From NCBI RefSeq assembly GCF_030272615.1, contig NC_081412.1:479616657-479680656 (forward strand): DNA of 64,000 bases, read 5' to 3'. Of the stretch, positions 45,213-57,659 are shown piece after piece. Source of the DNA: Cryptomeria japonica. Taxonomy: Eukaryota > Streptophyta > Pinopsida > Cupressales > Cupressaceae. The position numbers and the translations under genes were made by a program. The first letter of the stretch is position 1. The number at the start of each line of letters is the position of its first letter. A model generated the notes under the pieces. That model saw only the letters and a list, made by a program, of their open reading frames with translations. It did no database searches and was not told where the DNA came from.

Positions 45213-45519
45213 CTTCAACAATGCTCCTATCTTAGGGTTCCTTTGTCTTAGGATGATGCAATTATATAATATTTTTATTGTCTTCACTCACATAGAACTT
45301 GTTAATCCACCAAAACTAGGAATTTTGCACAAGCATCTCTATCTCCTTGCATCGATGACTCATGACTAGTGGATGATAATGATTCTAGCCAAATTGTGCA
45401 ATAAAAATCACCCTCTATTATTCCTTGCACTCATCTACCCATAGTAAATCTTAGTGCCCTTGACATGAAGGAGGAAGAACTTCATAAAAATAAATTTGTT
45501 AGCATGTCGCTTTCATAAT

Positions 45520-46060
45520 TTTTTCAAGTTTGGGAGATTTGAACAAGTGGATTTCAAATCATTGACAACCTTTAATTGATGGTGAGCTTTATGTTGGCCC
45601 TTGCACTAAGGGTTTGTTCTATGTCACATGCGAGCTCCTTAAGGACACAACTACACTACTATAGAATGGTCTATGGTGTTGGAATAACTCCCTTTTGGGA
45701 ATGAAGCCACCGTACCTAGATTTTAACCCTTTACAAATACCTTTTCAAATTTTCCAATCTGATTAAAATTACCAAACTTGTCATTACAATTTTGAGGATC
45801 TTCATGCTTTCATGTCATAGGTAACTCTATTGATAAATATATTTTTGGCTGACATCTTCAGAAGATCATTCTACATTTATTTTATGATCCTCCTTTATAT
45901 TTGTGTGGATTATTGATGATTTGGTTCTTACTCATCCCCTCCATGCTAAGGTTTAAATCAAATCTAGCTCCAAGTTTTGGAATCAAATGTTAAACTATGA
46001 AGAAATTGCTTGTGTGTGTATGCATTGTTATGCTAGAGGGTCCACATAGCAAAGGAATGC
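45520..46060 (+). pseudogene. DUF4283-like remnant, unit B
   Basis: Counterpart of the 40620-41160 remnant and equally broken. Shared segments read GELYVGPCTKG and later SSKFWN near 45970. It is supported mainly by alignment with unit A. Confidence 0.45.
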
Positions 46061-47639
46061 TCAAAACCTGCTTCTTCTCCTTCAATAATTTTATCGGTTT
46101 AAGGAAAATAAGCTACTTGGTGGAAAAGGAGTTAATCCAAATCATGAACACATATTTTCTCATGCATAAAAGGGTCCTAACTTCAATTTTGATGTGCCAA
46201 TCAAGCCTAGTTCAATTGTCAAAGCCTCTATAGTAGCACCAAAAATGGCGTGTTCTCCAAGCCATAGATCTAAGAAGATAAACAAGGCCTTCAATAGTGT
46301 TAAGGCTACAACAAGCTGAAAAAAGGTCATTGAAGTTCCTAGTGAAGTCAATGCTACTACTAAATTAGAGGATACTATGGTTCCATGCAAGGAAAAATCA
46401 CCAAATGGCATGTTCCCAATGACTTTAAGTTCCTAAAATAAAAAAATGATTATAAACGATCTATTAGAATTAGTAACTTTAGTCATCTTAAGGTTTAGGA
46501 TCTCCTATGATAAAATTATGCAAGAATGCTTATGAGTTTGATGTGTTGTATGACCCTCCACTTTGAAGTAAACCCTTTTCATTTTTTTCTTTTACTATTA
46601 ATGGATATGTAATCACAAAAATGATATATGAGGCAAACGTTTGTCATAATAGATGAGCATCAATGATCTATTAGAATGTATGATAAAATCATGCATCAAT
46701 GTTTATGGGTTTTCAATGCATTGTATGACCTCCACTTTAAATCAAAACAAAAAAAAAACATTAAATTAATGGATATGACCGTCCCCTTAGCCAAATTTAT
46801 CTATAAAAAAAATTAATACCTTCTCTTAATATAATAAACAATTCTAACTTAAATTTTGTAATATAAATAAAAAATAAAAAATTATATAATTAAATTTTTA
46901 TTTTATACCTGTTTTTTAAATTTTCTTGTTTTTAAAAATAGAATTTTACTTTTTATAAAAATTCGAACACTAAATACATTTGCTTATTAAAATTACAAAC
47001 TAAAAAATAGCCATTCCTATTTTTCAAGAAAAAGATTATAAGTAATTTGTAGCATTTTTTAACCTCTTGAGAGTCCCAACTCCACAAAAATAGTTCTTGA
47101 AGCCCACTTAGAATTGCAACCTTAGGGTACAACTTCATGGAAGGGAACTTGCCAAAAAAAATTAGTTGGTGGTAATGAGATATTTAGAAATATTTTAAAT
47201 ATGTAGTCTTATGAATTTTATGCTTAAATCTAAAATTTTAAACTCTAGTCTTATAATACTTAAAAAATTGTAATAATCCATTCACCTTATAAATATATTA
47301 TTTCATTATACTCTATATCTTATCAATTAAATTAATTTTGTTAAACTCTAATATTTTGATAAAGAGTGGTCACTAGAAAAATAATTATGTTGAGTATTAG
47401 GAAAATCCCACATATCTAATAAAAAAACTTAAAATAATGGATCCCCTTTATCAGTATGAACAAGATTTATTTTTCCCTCCAATTCAACTCCATATGATTG
47501 ACAAATGGTAGGAAATTTTTTTAAACTAGTAAAGAAATTTATAGCTCCACCTCAAATACAACCACTAAAAATTTGCAAACTAAAAAATTGGCACTCCTAT
47601 TAATAATCTTTTAGCCCATAGAATCCCTATTTGAAAAAA

Positions 47640-48580
47640 ACCCTCCATGGACTCACTAGATACAAGAAAACACAATAAGAGTAAGGTCCCATAAGGGGCT
47701 AAACACAATAAGAGTAAGGTACCATAGGGGGCTTTAGGATCTATTTTAGAGAGACAATGCTGCTTATAAATAAAATCTTTTCCTCAACAATAGCAGCCCT
47801 TACCTTTTAGTTCCAAAATTTTAAGTGGATGCAATTGGAGTGGAGCTAGAAATTGCTCCACCAACTTAAGCTTTTTTCTACCACTTATTAATCATGTAGA
47901 GTTTTTGTATTCCCACTAATTGATTAATTTTTAATATTTTTTTGGACTACAATCTTAACCACCCACATAGAAGCTCCCTTGTGCACATTCATGCATTTAT
48001 AGATTGATTTCCAAAGACCCCCTTGATACAAAAAAACAATATAAGAGTAACGTCCTCTAGGGGGCTTTAGGATCTATTTTAAAGAAGTAGAGAATCTCAT
48101 TAAGCAACAAAAAAATGTTGGGCTTAAATAAAATCTTTTCCTCAACAATAGCAACCCTTACCTTCAATTCATAAACTTTAAGTGGATGCAATTGAAATAG
48201 AGTTGGAAATTGCTCCACCAACTTAAGCCTTTTTGTTACCACTTATTCATCATATAGAGTTTTTGTATTCCCAATCATTATTATTTTTATTATTTTATAT
48301 TTATTTATTATGTTGTACTATATATACAAAATAATAATGTTAGACCACATTCTCTTAAACTTTCAAGCTTAAACACAAAATTATGAGATAACCACTTTAA
48401 AATTATCCTAAATTTTGTTGGAAGCCTCCTTCATAGGACCTTAAGAGTTGTGATTAAGAGTTGTAGGTCTAATAAAGCAAAAAAAAATGCTATAAGATAA
48501 AATTTTAACTACTACAATTGAAGTGGGGCTATGAGTTGCCTCACCAAGTCCAACACATTTTTCTACCACTAATTAGTCAT
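47640..48580. repeat. Diverged tandem modules, unit B
   Basis: Same recurring blocks as 42470-43860, for example CTACAATCTTAACCACCCAC at 47946 and AGCAACCCTTACC at 48149. CACAATAAGAGTAAGGTCCC at 47671 is repeated as a variant at 47704. Confidence 0.6.
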
Positions 48581-48667
48581 ATTAAATTTTTATATTCTCA
48601 TCAATTATTTTTTTTATTATTTTATATGTATTTACCCATGTCCCCATGTGGCTACTTAAGTGATCTG

Positions 48668-48801
48668 TTGGAGTGTTCCCATGAAAATTTTTATTTAAGG
48701 GGAAAGGTAAAATTAGAATCTTTTCCTAAATCTATTGGAGTGTTCCCATGGAAATTTTTAATTAAGGGGAAAGGTAAAATTAGAATCTTTTCTTATTTTG
48801 G
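48668..48801. repeat. Tandem duplication, 67 bp x 2
   Basis: TTGGAGTGTTCCCATG at 48668 and 48735, each followed by AAGGGGAAAGGTAAAATTAG. Near-identical, so recent. A weaker third version begins near 48915. Confidence 0.85.
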
Positions 48802-49558
48802 TGGAGTAGCAATTGCTTAAACTTGCAGCAAAATTAAACATTCATGAGCCAATAGTTCCACAAATTATTGCTTATGAGACTTGGTCTTACCCCATGCTGC
48901 TTATCAATTTTAATTAGGCAAAAAAGATAAATTGGAATCTTTCCCTATTTTAGTGGAGCAACAACTGCTTGAAATTGAAAATAAGCTTTGAAAAAACAGA
49001 CATGTGGCTTTACCATATTTGTTTCCTCTTCTTTCTATTTGCCTATAATTTTGCTTACAGTTTTTATTTGCAAAAATATTACTAATAATTTCACTTACAA
49101 AAATGATTTAACATGATTGCATAAAATAAACAGTTATTTTACTTTCCATAGAGCCACCTGCTCCACAAATTACTGCTAAAAAAGTTGAGCTGATGCTAGC
49201 TTAAAAAAATTCAATATACAAGACAAAACAATTTCAACAGACTACAAATTTAAAAATTTACACGACTTTTGTAAAAATTATCCTAAAAATCTCAACAGAA
49301 CACAGTGAAATTTTTGTAGGAAGCTCCCTTCCATTCGACCTCAAGGTTTACAATAGCTTCAATATTTTGCCCTGCCGCGCTGTTCTGCCAAAACAGAACA
49401 GTCGACCTCTTTCACATTAGCAACGCAATTTCCCTCATTATGCCATCAGAAGCCATGGCCGAAGAAGGAAAATGAAATACAGACAATTGAACAGTCAGTT
49501 ACGCATCAAAATTCAATTTTAAATACTATAATACATGATTTTCAGGACAATAAGCTCT

Positions 49559-50149
49559 TCAATGCACCATCACAGTCTTGCCATTACCGAAATAGGGTTT
49601 AAAATTGGAAGCATATGAAGATGTCATTGGAACGCCGCCTGAAACTTTCAATCTATTGATAATCTCCTCAAATAGTTCTGGATCGCAGGGAATAGTAACA
49701 AGTCCGGTAAAATAATCAAAGCCAAATTCCTCCTCAGCCATGCGCAGCAGATCTTTAAACACAGGATGCTTCAAATAATCCACCGGAATAACAAATCGCC
49801 CCCCCTCGCAATCCTCCTTTGCAGCGTAAACCGCCAGGTGACCTCTCGGAACAGAATTTTCCGACCGCCGCCTCCGCTGCCGATCATCCTTTACACCGTA
49901 ATCCGCCATGAGACCTCGCGGAACAGAGCTTTCCGACCGCCGCCGATCATTTTTCACGGCGTAATCCGCCATGTGACTTTGCGGAACAGAACTTTCCGAG
50001 CGCCTCCTTTCAATCTGGTTCTCCTCTTCCTCTTCCTGGTCGATAGAGCGGCGGCGCAGCTTAAATGAAAGCGTTTTCTTCAGACTTCCGAGCCTCTGCA
50101 ACTTCTTTGTGATCTGCCTTATCTTCTCCAGACTCTGGCTTCTCTCCAT
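49559..50149 (-). CDS. SAUR: SAUR-family auxin-responsive protein with triplicated N-terminal motif
   Basis: Intronless, 196 residues. Same layout as the gene at 4030: basic N-terminus, acidic run, then three motif units (48-68 SSVPQSHMADY, 69-89 SSVPRGLMADY, 94-113 NSVPRGHLAVY). The single SAUR core follows (RFVIPVDYLKHPVFKDLL, RMAEEEFGFDY, VTIPCDPELFEEII). In the two extra units RGH is altered to QSH and RGL, while the core unit keeps PRGHLAVY. This suggests weak or changed selection on the added copies. It ends KTVMVH, like the unit A gene. ATG 50149 is chosen because all three paralogues start there, although the frame is open to 50431. Confidence 0.93.
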   Translation of the reverse strand: MERSQSLEKIRQITKKLQRLGSLKKTLSFKLRRRSIDQEEEEENQIERRRSESSVPQSHMADYAVKNDRRRSESSVPRGLMADYGVKDDRQRRRRSENSVPRGHLAVYAAKEDCEGGRFVIPVDYLKHPVFKDLLRMAEEEFGFDYFTGLVTIPCDPELFEEIINRLKVSGGVPMTSSYASNFKPYFGNGKTVMVH

Positions 50150-50239
50150 TACTGATCTACAGAGCTCTGTGCAAATATTTTGCTGATTCTTGAATCTTTG
50201 AAGGAGGCGCTTTGTAATGGAGAAGAGTGGAAAGGAGGA

Positions 50240-50386
50240 GTTGATTATATAGTGAAAAAAGGAAGCGAGGTCCGGCATAAGTTGTGGCTGTGGAAGCGCG
50301 CAGGAGGTTGTGGCATGGATTGAAAGACGGGATAAAAACAGAGATTTTGGGTTCCATATCTGCTGCATTGGGCCACCTTTGTCTGC
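50240..50386 (-). promoter_or_regulatory. SAUR promoter, unit B copy
   Basis: On the - strand, CACTATATAATC is a TATA box near 50243-50254, about 95 bp before the ATG. The conserved block GCAGACAAAGGTGGCCC is at 50370-50386, 221 bp before the ATG. Confidence 0.65.
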
Positions 50387-50467
50387 AATCTTTAACACAA
50401 TCAATGGCCTACTTAAATTTGTACAGCTCATATGACCCAGAGCTTAAGCTGATGGATTTGACATCTG

Positions 50468-52090
50468 ATGATGAAAGCGGCTAAACTCCACATTTAAGGA
50501 TGCAAATTCAGTAAAACCATATGTCCAACCTCCAAATCCCTCTTAATGTAGTTTTGATCATTATACGTATCTCCTAGTTTGATCATTATATATTACTCTA
50601 CTACATACTCTTCGAATACTACTCAATCTACTCATTAAAAATCTTTAATTTCCCATCTATTATGGCTGTTTTTGCACTTTTAATCGTATATTACAATTAA
50701 TATTAGTGGACAGTATGTATGGACATACAATTTTTTCCAAAAATCATATATATGACACTTAAAATTATTAATAAGCCGTTAAAAAATTATAACAGGTAAT
50801 ACATATTGATATATATTATTTTACAACGTTTATTATAAATATATGAATTTATTTAGAATATTTTAAAATGGTAGGATTAAGATATAATTGTTTCTAATTT
50901 TATATTATTTTTATATGAATTTTTAGTATGTTTTTTCTTATGTGAATTTAGAAACTTTGTCAATTTATTTTTTAACATTTTTTATAAGATTGTCTTAAAT
51001 ATCAATATAGAAACTTCTAACAATTGAAAAGATAAGATATAATCATTTTTAATTTTTTAAAATATTGTAATTAAAAAATCTAAATAGTTTCTATTTTTAT
51101 AAGATTTTTTTAGAGCATTACTAATTTATCATTGTTTTTTTATTTTTTCTTTTTTTTCATGGAATTATTTCTTTTCACCACAATTGAATTTTACTGGAAC
51201 TTTAATTCTATGAATCTTAAAGAATTTATATTAAACTATTCACAAATAAAAAAAAAATTGACATTTTAACATTTAAAAAAAAACGTAACAAGAAAGGCAT
51301 GAGAATGACTAAACCATCATAAAAAATTCATATGACAAGCAAGGATGGCCGTCAAATTCCAGGGCTGAATTGGGTGTTATCTCAATTCTTAGAAAAAGAA
51401 GATCTACCAAAATAAACTATTTCTATCACTCACCATGTTGTTAGATAATTTATGAAGCTTAAATACCTCTCTAAAAAAATAATAAGGCACGCGCGTTTTA
51501 AAATTAGAATATATATTATAGAAATAAGCATATTTATTGAGTTCTTTTAACTACAAAAATATAATCCTCACTCTAAACTCTTGGAAAGTTGATAATGAAG
51601 TTCATAAATATGTTCTTCAAGTTTTGGTTAGGAATCAATAAGGGCTACAACAAACCAATTAGGAACATCTATTCTACTTTATTGTTTTATCATGTAATAC
51701 ACTCTATAATGTGTTTGCGAATATCTTCCTTGAACCCATTTTAAGAATTCGTAAGTCTTGAAGTATCTTGGGTGACCAACCAAGGGTTTACAATGAAACA
51801 TTCTCTAGAATTTGTCCTTTATCTTTGATATCGGGATATGACATATCCTTTCCTTGTAAAAGATGAGGCCATTTGCTATTTGATACTTTTCATCTTGTAA
51901 TTTTTTGTCAAGAAAATTAGTAGCACATGCATTCTTTGCATACTCTACTATCATAATATCCTTTCAAACAATGGATATATAATACATGGAGCATAAAGTT
52001 TCTTTTTTTATAGGGTTTTAACATACTATATATCAAAATCATAAAACTAATTCTTACTCACCCATTCTTGTTGTTTTTCATTCAAATCTT
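50468..52090. other. AT-rich DNA, no gene recognised
   Basis: Very AT-rich, with many stops in all frames. The right part (51600-52090) may be the decayed end of the gypsy element whose RT follows, but I see no firm motif. No tRNA or repeat array. Confidence 0.5.
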
Positions 52091-52099
52091 TTTGATTGA

Positions 52100-53230
52100 G
52101 GAAGAATTTTAAACTATTGTGTTAAGTATTAACAAATATATATATATATATAAATACTACATAAATTTCTCCAAATCTTGTCGAATGGTCTGCATCTCCT
52201 TATTATATATTGAATGCCCATTTGTTATCTCTTTGAGCTTGGGACTCTCAAATACTATGTGATACCTAATCTGTATTAGATTTATCTATTCCCTTCTCTT
52301 AAAGTGTCATACTTTAATATAAACGAAAGTGAAAAACTAAAAAAATAGCTAACACAAGGTACACAATCATTACTTCCTTGAGCTTGTCAAAATCTCATTG
52401 TGCTGAATTTGAGCTAAAGAAAGCTCCATTTTCCAAATTTATAAAATGTATCACCAAATATGAGAAACCCTTAACAAACATCCTATAGTAACTACAAAGA
52501 GACCAAATAAACCTCTCAACTTTGGCAATGTCTTTATAGGAGGGCAATCTAGAATCACTTATATTTTTTGTTGATCCACCAAGACACCTTTAGCTTTGAT
52601 GACATGGCCCAACTACAAAATCTTTGTCATCCCACAATAAAAGTTGGACGCCTTAGTGAATAACTTGACTATTATTCAAGAATACAAACCACTTCATCTA
52701 AATGTCTCAATTGATTCCCCCTAGTTCTATTGTATATAAGCATGCCATCATATAATACCAAAACAAAATTATTTTCAATGAATACTTTACTTATACAAGA
52801 CTAGAAAGTAGTAGGTTCATTCATAAAATAAAAATGAATTAATATAAACTCATAGTTTCCATGACGATGTCTGAAATTTATTTTTTGCACATTCTTTTCT
52901 CTTACCCTAATTTGGTGGTATGACATGATATAATGTCACTCTTGTATATATAAACTATCCCATAAAGCTCATATATCAACTCATCAATCATACAAATGGG
53001 GTATCAATTCTAATTATTTTTTTCCTTAATGAGAGCCTTATAATCAATGCACATCCTCGTTGTGCTCTTTTTCTTCTTAACCATATCTAATATCTCCTTT
53101 ATTACTTTTTTGGTCTCATGTTTATGCTTCCTAGGATTGTGATAGGGAGTAGCAATGACAAGTTTGGAACTTGTCTCAAATTCTACCATGTGCTAAAATC
53201 CTCTATCAAGTGGAAATCCTAGAGGTATAT
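52100..53230 (-). pseudogene. Ty3/gypsy reverse transcriptase remnant
   Basis: On the - strand from about 53060, a run reads RMCIDYKAL, followed by YPICMIDELIYELYG. These match the MCIDYRALN and YPIPRIDDLxDxLxG segments of Ty3/gypsy RT. Further on are a degraded segment where the catalytic region would be and a weakly RNase H-like stretch near 52430. Stops and shifts are frequent. It lies downstream, on the same strand, of the gag-protease remnant at 54335-55500, so the two may be one old element. Confidence 0.7.
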
Positions 53231-53239
53231 CTTTGAACA

Positions 53240-54330
53240 CAAAAGTATGCTTATCTATAAATAGAGTAGATTCCAACATGACAGGATTTATCAATTGTGG
53301 ATGACTTTGCAATTATCACCAAATAGTGTGCTATTCAACTTACTTCTCTTCTCTAAAAATATATCTTCCATCCTCTTCATTGAGAACACTCTTGGGGTTC
53401 TGTTTTGTTAGAAAAATGTGTCTCAACCTTATATTCCTAATTTTTATTTTAATATATTTGTATGGATTCACTATTTTATCTTCTAGCAATTTTTTTTTTG
53501 AGATTTGGCATTCCATTTGAAGGCTTACTAGACTTTATATTTTAGTTATTTTTTCCTCATATGAAGAGGTATTCATCCCACTTTGAGATTATATGGTTTA
53601 TCCATGTGTTGACATCTTGTGTTGCGTGTAAATTCATCATGAATAGAGTTACATATGATATATTGTGTTGAATAGGAGAACGCAAGAGGGAGGTTATATT
53701 GGAATCTTGAGTAGTATTGTGATAGGTATGGACACATATCATGAAGCATATTTGAGTAGGTTGAATGAGGATATATTGGGACACTCAAGTTTGTGTTTTC
53801 AAATAGGACAATAATGACAAATTTTATAATATGTAGCATGAATATGCTAAAAATAGCTAGGAGGACCAAGACTAAGAATATGGTATTGGAATTTGGACCT
53901 AATCTTGGCACCATACTTCTTGTGGTTTTGTTGTTGATTTTTTAAAACCTTCTTGTTTCTAGTTTGAGTTCTTGCATATTTTTTGGTGCTTGGAGTTTTA
54001 ATTTGTATTGTTGATTTGTATGTAATATTATCCTGCCATGTTTACTTTGGATTTGTATGTTAGTGATACTCTAGTAAATACTTTCTCTATAAGAGTTTTT
54101 TATTTATAAAACCTAAATTTCCACATATAAAACTTGTGTTAAACTATATTGTTTATATATTATGTTCATATGTGTTTCTACTTTTTATAGTTGTAAAGTT
54201 AAATAATTTTCACAATGTTAAATCTTCATTAAATTTGATGAAGGAATTATTTTTATGTAACTTGATTTATTTAACATTTTTCATGCTTCAAAGTACCAAT
54301 TCATTCCCCTTTGATTTAAATTTCAACTCC
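53240..54330. other. Interval between protease and RT remnants
   Basis: AT-rich and non-coding in appearance. It is longer than the usual protease-to-RT linker, so an insertion is possible, but I can delimit none. Confidence 0.4.
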
Positions 54331-54334
54331 AAAG

Positions 54335-55500
54335 TTTGATAATTATAAGTAAATTACGCAAGGAAATGTAACCATTGCATTCCTAACCCCATGTCAATCT
54401 ATCCCAAGACCACAACTTAGAAGTTATGATACACATCATGTAACTTAGAAGTTATGATACACATCATGTCTACCTAGTGTGAGATTACGTTGCTATATCC
54501 TCTTAGTAAAAGGAAAGATAAGGCATATTCTACTATGAAAATTAATCCTTGAAAACCCTTGATTTCTAAATCCCTTTTAATTACTAGTTCCTCATCCATA
54601 AATTTGTTGGTTGTCCCACTATCAATCAATTATATAATTTTATACCCTTGTAGAACTCTATGAACTCTAAAAGGGTGATACTTTGAGAGAATTTGATAGT
54701 GTCCCATAAAATTTATTAAATTATAAATTCGTTTAGGTTCTCGTTCTTCCTCTTTAATTTATGGCTTAGTATCGTTTGATTTTTATTATTCATTTATATC
54801 AATTCTACGTAATATACTTATCTTCAACCAATACATATGTGACCAAGATCTCATGCTCCTTGCAAGAGAAGCACAATTTCTTCTTGCTAAGCTTGTTCTT
54901 AGATCCATCTTCTTTACTTGTTCTTTGTGGCATATTCTTTTTATGAGGAATTCCTTTTTTAAATGTTTTCTTTTGATACCTAAAAGTGGTGTCTTTGAAT
55001 AAAATTTATTTTTGGTTTTTAAGTTTTCTAGGATTAGATACATCTTAATGGATTTATGCACAAAATCAATGGATTGAAATATTTCACCCAACCTTTGAGA
55101 GGTTTAGTCAAACCCTCCATAAAAATAATAGTGATACTCTTTTTCATAAACATTTAACACCATCATTGATTATATTTAAAACTCTACCACACAATTGTTC
55201 ACAATGGTATCCTACCCCATCTAAGGATACTTCTTAAAATGGGTTTCTAGATGCTTTCCATCAAACCTATCAATTGAGGTTTAGTCAAACCCTCCATAAA
55301 AATAACCCTCCATAAAAATAATAGTGATACTTTTTTGCATAAACATTTAACACCATCATTGATTATATTTGAAACTCTACCACATAATTGTTCACAATGG
55401 TATCCTACCTCATCTAAGGATACTCCTTAAAATGGGTTTCCAGATGCTTTCCATCAAACCTATCATTTAAACTCTATCTGAAATAATTATGTGTTAATCA
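54335..55500 (-). pseudogene. Ty3/gypsy gag-protease remnant, first copy
   Basis: Reading leftward on -: a gag segment (FMEGLTKPLKGWVK near 55090-55140, preceded by a duplicated stretch), a basic linker, a cysteine-bearing CFSCKEH segment near 54870, then a protease with IDSGTTNKFMDEE near 54590-54630 and LGxIDMGLGMQWLHFL near 54370-54415. This is the gag/zinc-knuckle/DSG protease order of plant chromovirus-type gypsy elements. Many stops. A segment of about 180-195 bp (55102-55280, again from about 55278) is doubled inside gag. Confidence 0.7.
54404..54473. repeat. Short tandem duplication, 28 bp x 2
   Basis: AACTTAGAAGTTATGATACA...CATCATGT occurs twice back to back. The unit Q counterpart near 57737 has one copy. 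Confidence 0.75.
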
Positions 55501-55689
55501 CATTGTGTCCTTAAATAACCAATCCATGGTACCATCACTCGTATGTTGTATCATCTAGATGATGGGTAGAAAATTTTATATTTTTATTATCATACATTAG
55601 ATTTATTAAAAATTATGTATCTAACTTTTGGATCCAATCACAAACTATATATTTATTTGAACCGTTAACTTACCTAGTATGTGTTATAA

Positions 55690-55866
55690 ATATTAATGAT
55701 AAGTAGGAGGTATTTTCCACATCAAGTCAAACTATGATATTGCTATCAGGGTTCAACTGTGTAGTTTAAATTAATGATAAGTAGGAGGTATTTTCCACAG
55801 CAAGTCAAACTACGATATTGCTATCAGAGTTCAACTACACAGTTGAACCCTGATAGCAATATCATA
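55690..55866. repeat. Direct and inverted repeats forming a strong hairpin
   Basis: GATAAGTAGGAGGTATTTTC is repeated directly (55698 and 55776). The 33 bases at 55734-55766 are exactly complementary in reverse to 55833-55865. A tighter stem pairs 55814-55836 with 55841-55863 (one mismatch in 23) around the loop ACAC. Confidence 0.85.
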
Positions 55867-55869
55867 ATA

Positions 55870-57640
55870 TTAATGATGTTAGTTTACATTTTGTATTATT
55901 TAATTAATTTGTCCACACTTCATCTTCAAGTAAAAAAAAAGGTGATGTGGGATATTTGAAATTATAGTATGGGACCTTTGTGTTCATCAAAATAACCTAC
56001 AAAAACCATCTTTCCCTCTTATTTTTTAGGTGTCTCTTGTTATTTTGATTTTATTTTTTGACGATAAAATATAAATCTTGCCAATAACCTTCGTCATAAA
56101 TAATATCATCTAAAATGCTTCTTATTTTGTGAAGCCAAATATAAATATAATAAACTTAAGTGTGAAAGAAGTGTAAGAAAGGATGAATCCACATGAATAG
56201 AGAGAAATGATGATATAAAGATAAGAAATATGACTTATGAAGGGAAGAGGGAAAAAAAATTAGAAAGATGTCAAAAGTGAAAAAAATAAGGAAAAAGAGG
56301 GGAAAAAAATTTAGAAAGATGTCAAAAGGAAGAAAACTACTTAGAAATACACTAAAATAAGTGTAAAATATAGAAAAATAAATTGAAAAGTATACAATAT
56401 TAATTATTATAATATGATTTGGATTAAAAGGCCCAACAATATCTTGATGTGAGATGACCACATAAGAACATTGAATGTAATGATAAGGAAAATGAAAGTT
56501 ATGGAAATCAATGAATCCAATGATAAATTGAGTGTTGCATGGTATTTTTTTAATCAATGTCCAAAGTTCTACCCACTACAATCAAGTCTTATTTTGAAGA
56601 TTTTTTATCTCTTTTGTTTTGGATCCCCATGAGCTTTCATAGTTGGTTACAAATTAGTGAAAATTTACATGAAAAGAAGTAATGATATATATATTTTTTA
56701 ACTCAAAGGTTAGAAAGAGGATGTTTTTGCATGGTCATGGGATAAAGAATAGAGGAATCTATTTTTATTGTTTATGTATTCCATTTAAGAAAATATGGTT
56801 CAATTTTATTTTTTTTGATAGTTAAATAGTTGGAAGGGCCAATTCTCATTATATCGATTTGAAGAAGTGAAACCGAATCCATAAAATATATATAAAAGAT
56901 CCTGAAGTATAATAGAATAACTTCAAACAAAAGAAATTTGCCAAGCCAAAAATATATTATTTACACTACTACAAATATTAAAGAGATTTGAGCTTGTTGA
57001 ACTTTATAATTGAATATGCACTTAAAACTTTGAAGATGTCCTATAGTTATTTGTTTCATTCATTTTAATTTTAAAGAGATTTGAGCTCATTGAACTCAAA
57101 TTGGGATATAATTAAAGCTTTGAATATGTCCTCTAGTGATTTTTTTAATTCATTTGACAAACTTATAGATCCTAGATCTTATTTTTATTTTCTTTTGATG
57201 TAATGATTGAATGATATTATCCAGTTATTTGATACATTATCCTAAGAGGATACACAAATATCATGAGATTAAAGAGAAGGGAGGATAGACGAATCACATG
57301 AGATTAAAGAGATGAATGATGGATTGATTATATACCCTAGCCCAATGTCTTTAATCAGAAAAGACAAACTATTCTTACAAAAGGATTGCACCTTTCTAGA
57401 ACCATATAAAAGTAATAGAATTCTTAGAAATTTTGTTAGATTCTATTATGGATCATATAAGAATACATGATTATGAGAGCGAATTCCATGGCTCTAACAT
57501 GATTCAAATATCAATATGCCAGAAAACCCACCCAACCACAAATAGTTGATCTGTCCAATATTGATCTAGACTCTCTTGTGATCTTGAAATATGTTAGCCA
57601 TGTAAGCTCAGGGGGGAACATTTTCACAATGGCCCATGAA
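55870..57640. other. Remainder of unit P, no gene
   Basis: Non-coding. Includes a single copy (56330-56540) of the unit that is amplified at 61386-62260, and an A/G-rich stretch with a doubled GAAAGATGTCAAAAG (56260 and 56315). Confidence 0.55.
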
Positions 57641-57659
57641 AAATGATAGGTGTGAAAGT

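Larger units (their letters stand above)
44880..50467. repeat. Segmental tandem duplication, unit B
   Basis: Copy of unit A, longer because of an inserted MITE (45074-45212) and extra sequence around 48650-49330. The SAUR gene and flanking DUF4283-like remnant lie in the same order and orientation as in unit A. Confidence 0.8.
54330..57650. repeat. Segmental tandem duplication, unit P
   Basis: Parallels unit Q (57651-63250). Matches: TTTGATAATTATAAG at 54335 and 57660; GAATCCACATGAATAG near 56184 and 61246; GTATACTTAAA/TATGCACTTAAA-type blocks with GATGTCCTATA near 57030 and 62690; GGATTGATTATATACCCTA near 57330 and 62943. Both units begin with the gypsy gag-protease remnant. Diverged and of unequal length. 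Confidence 0.7.
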
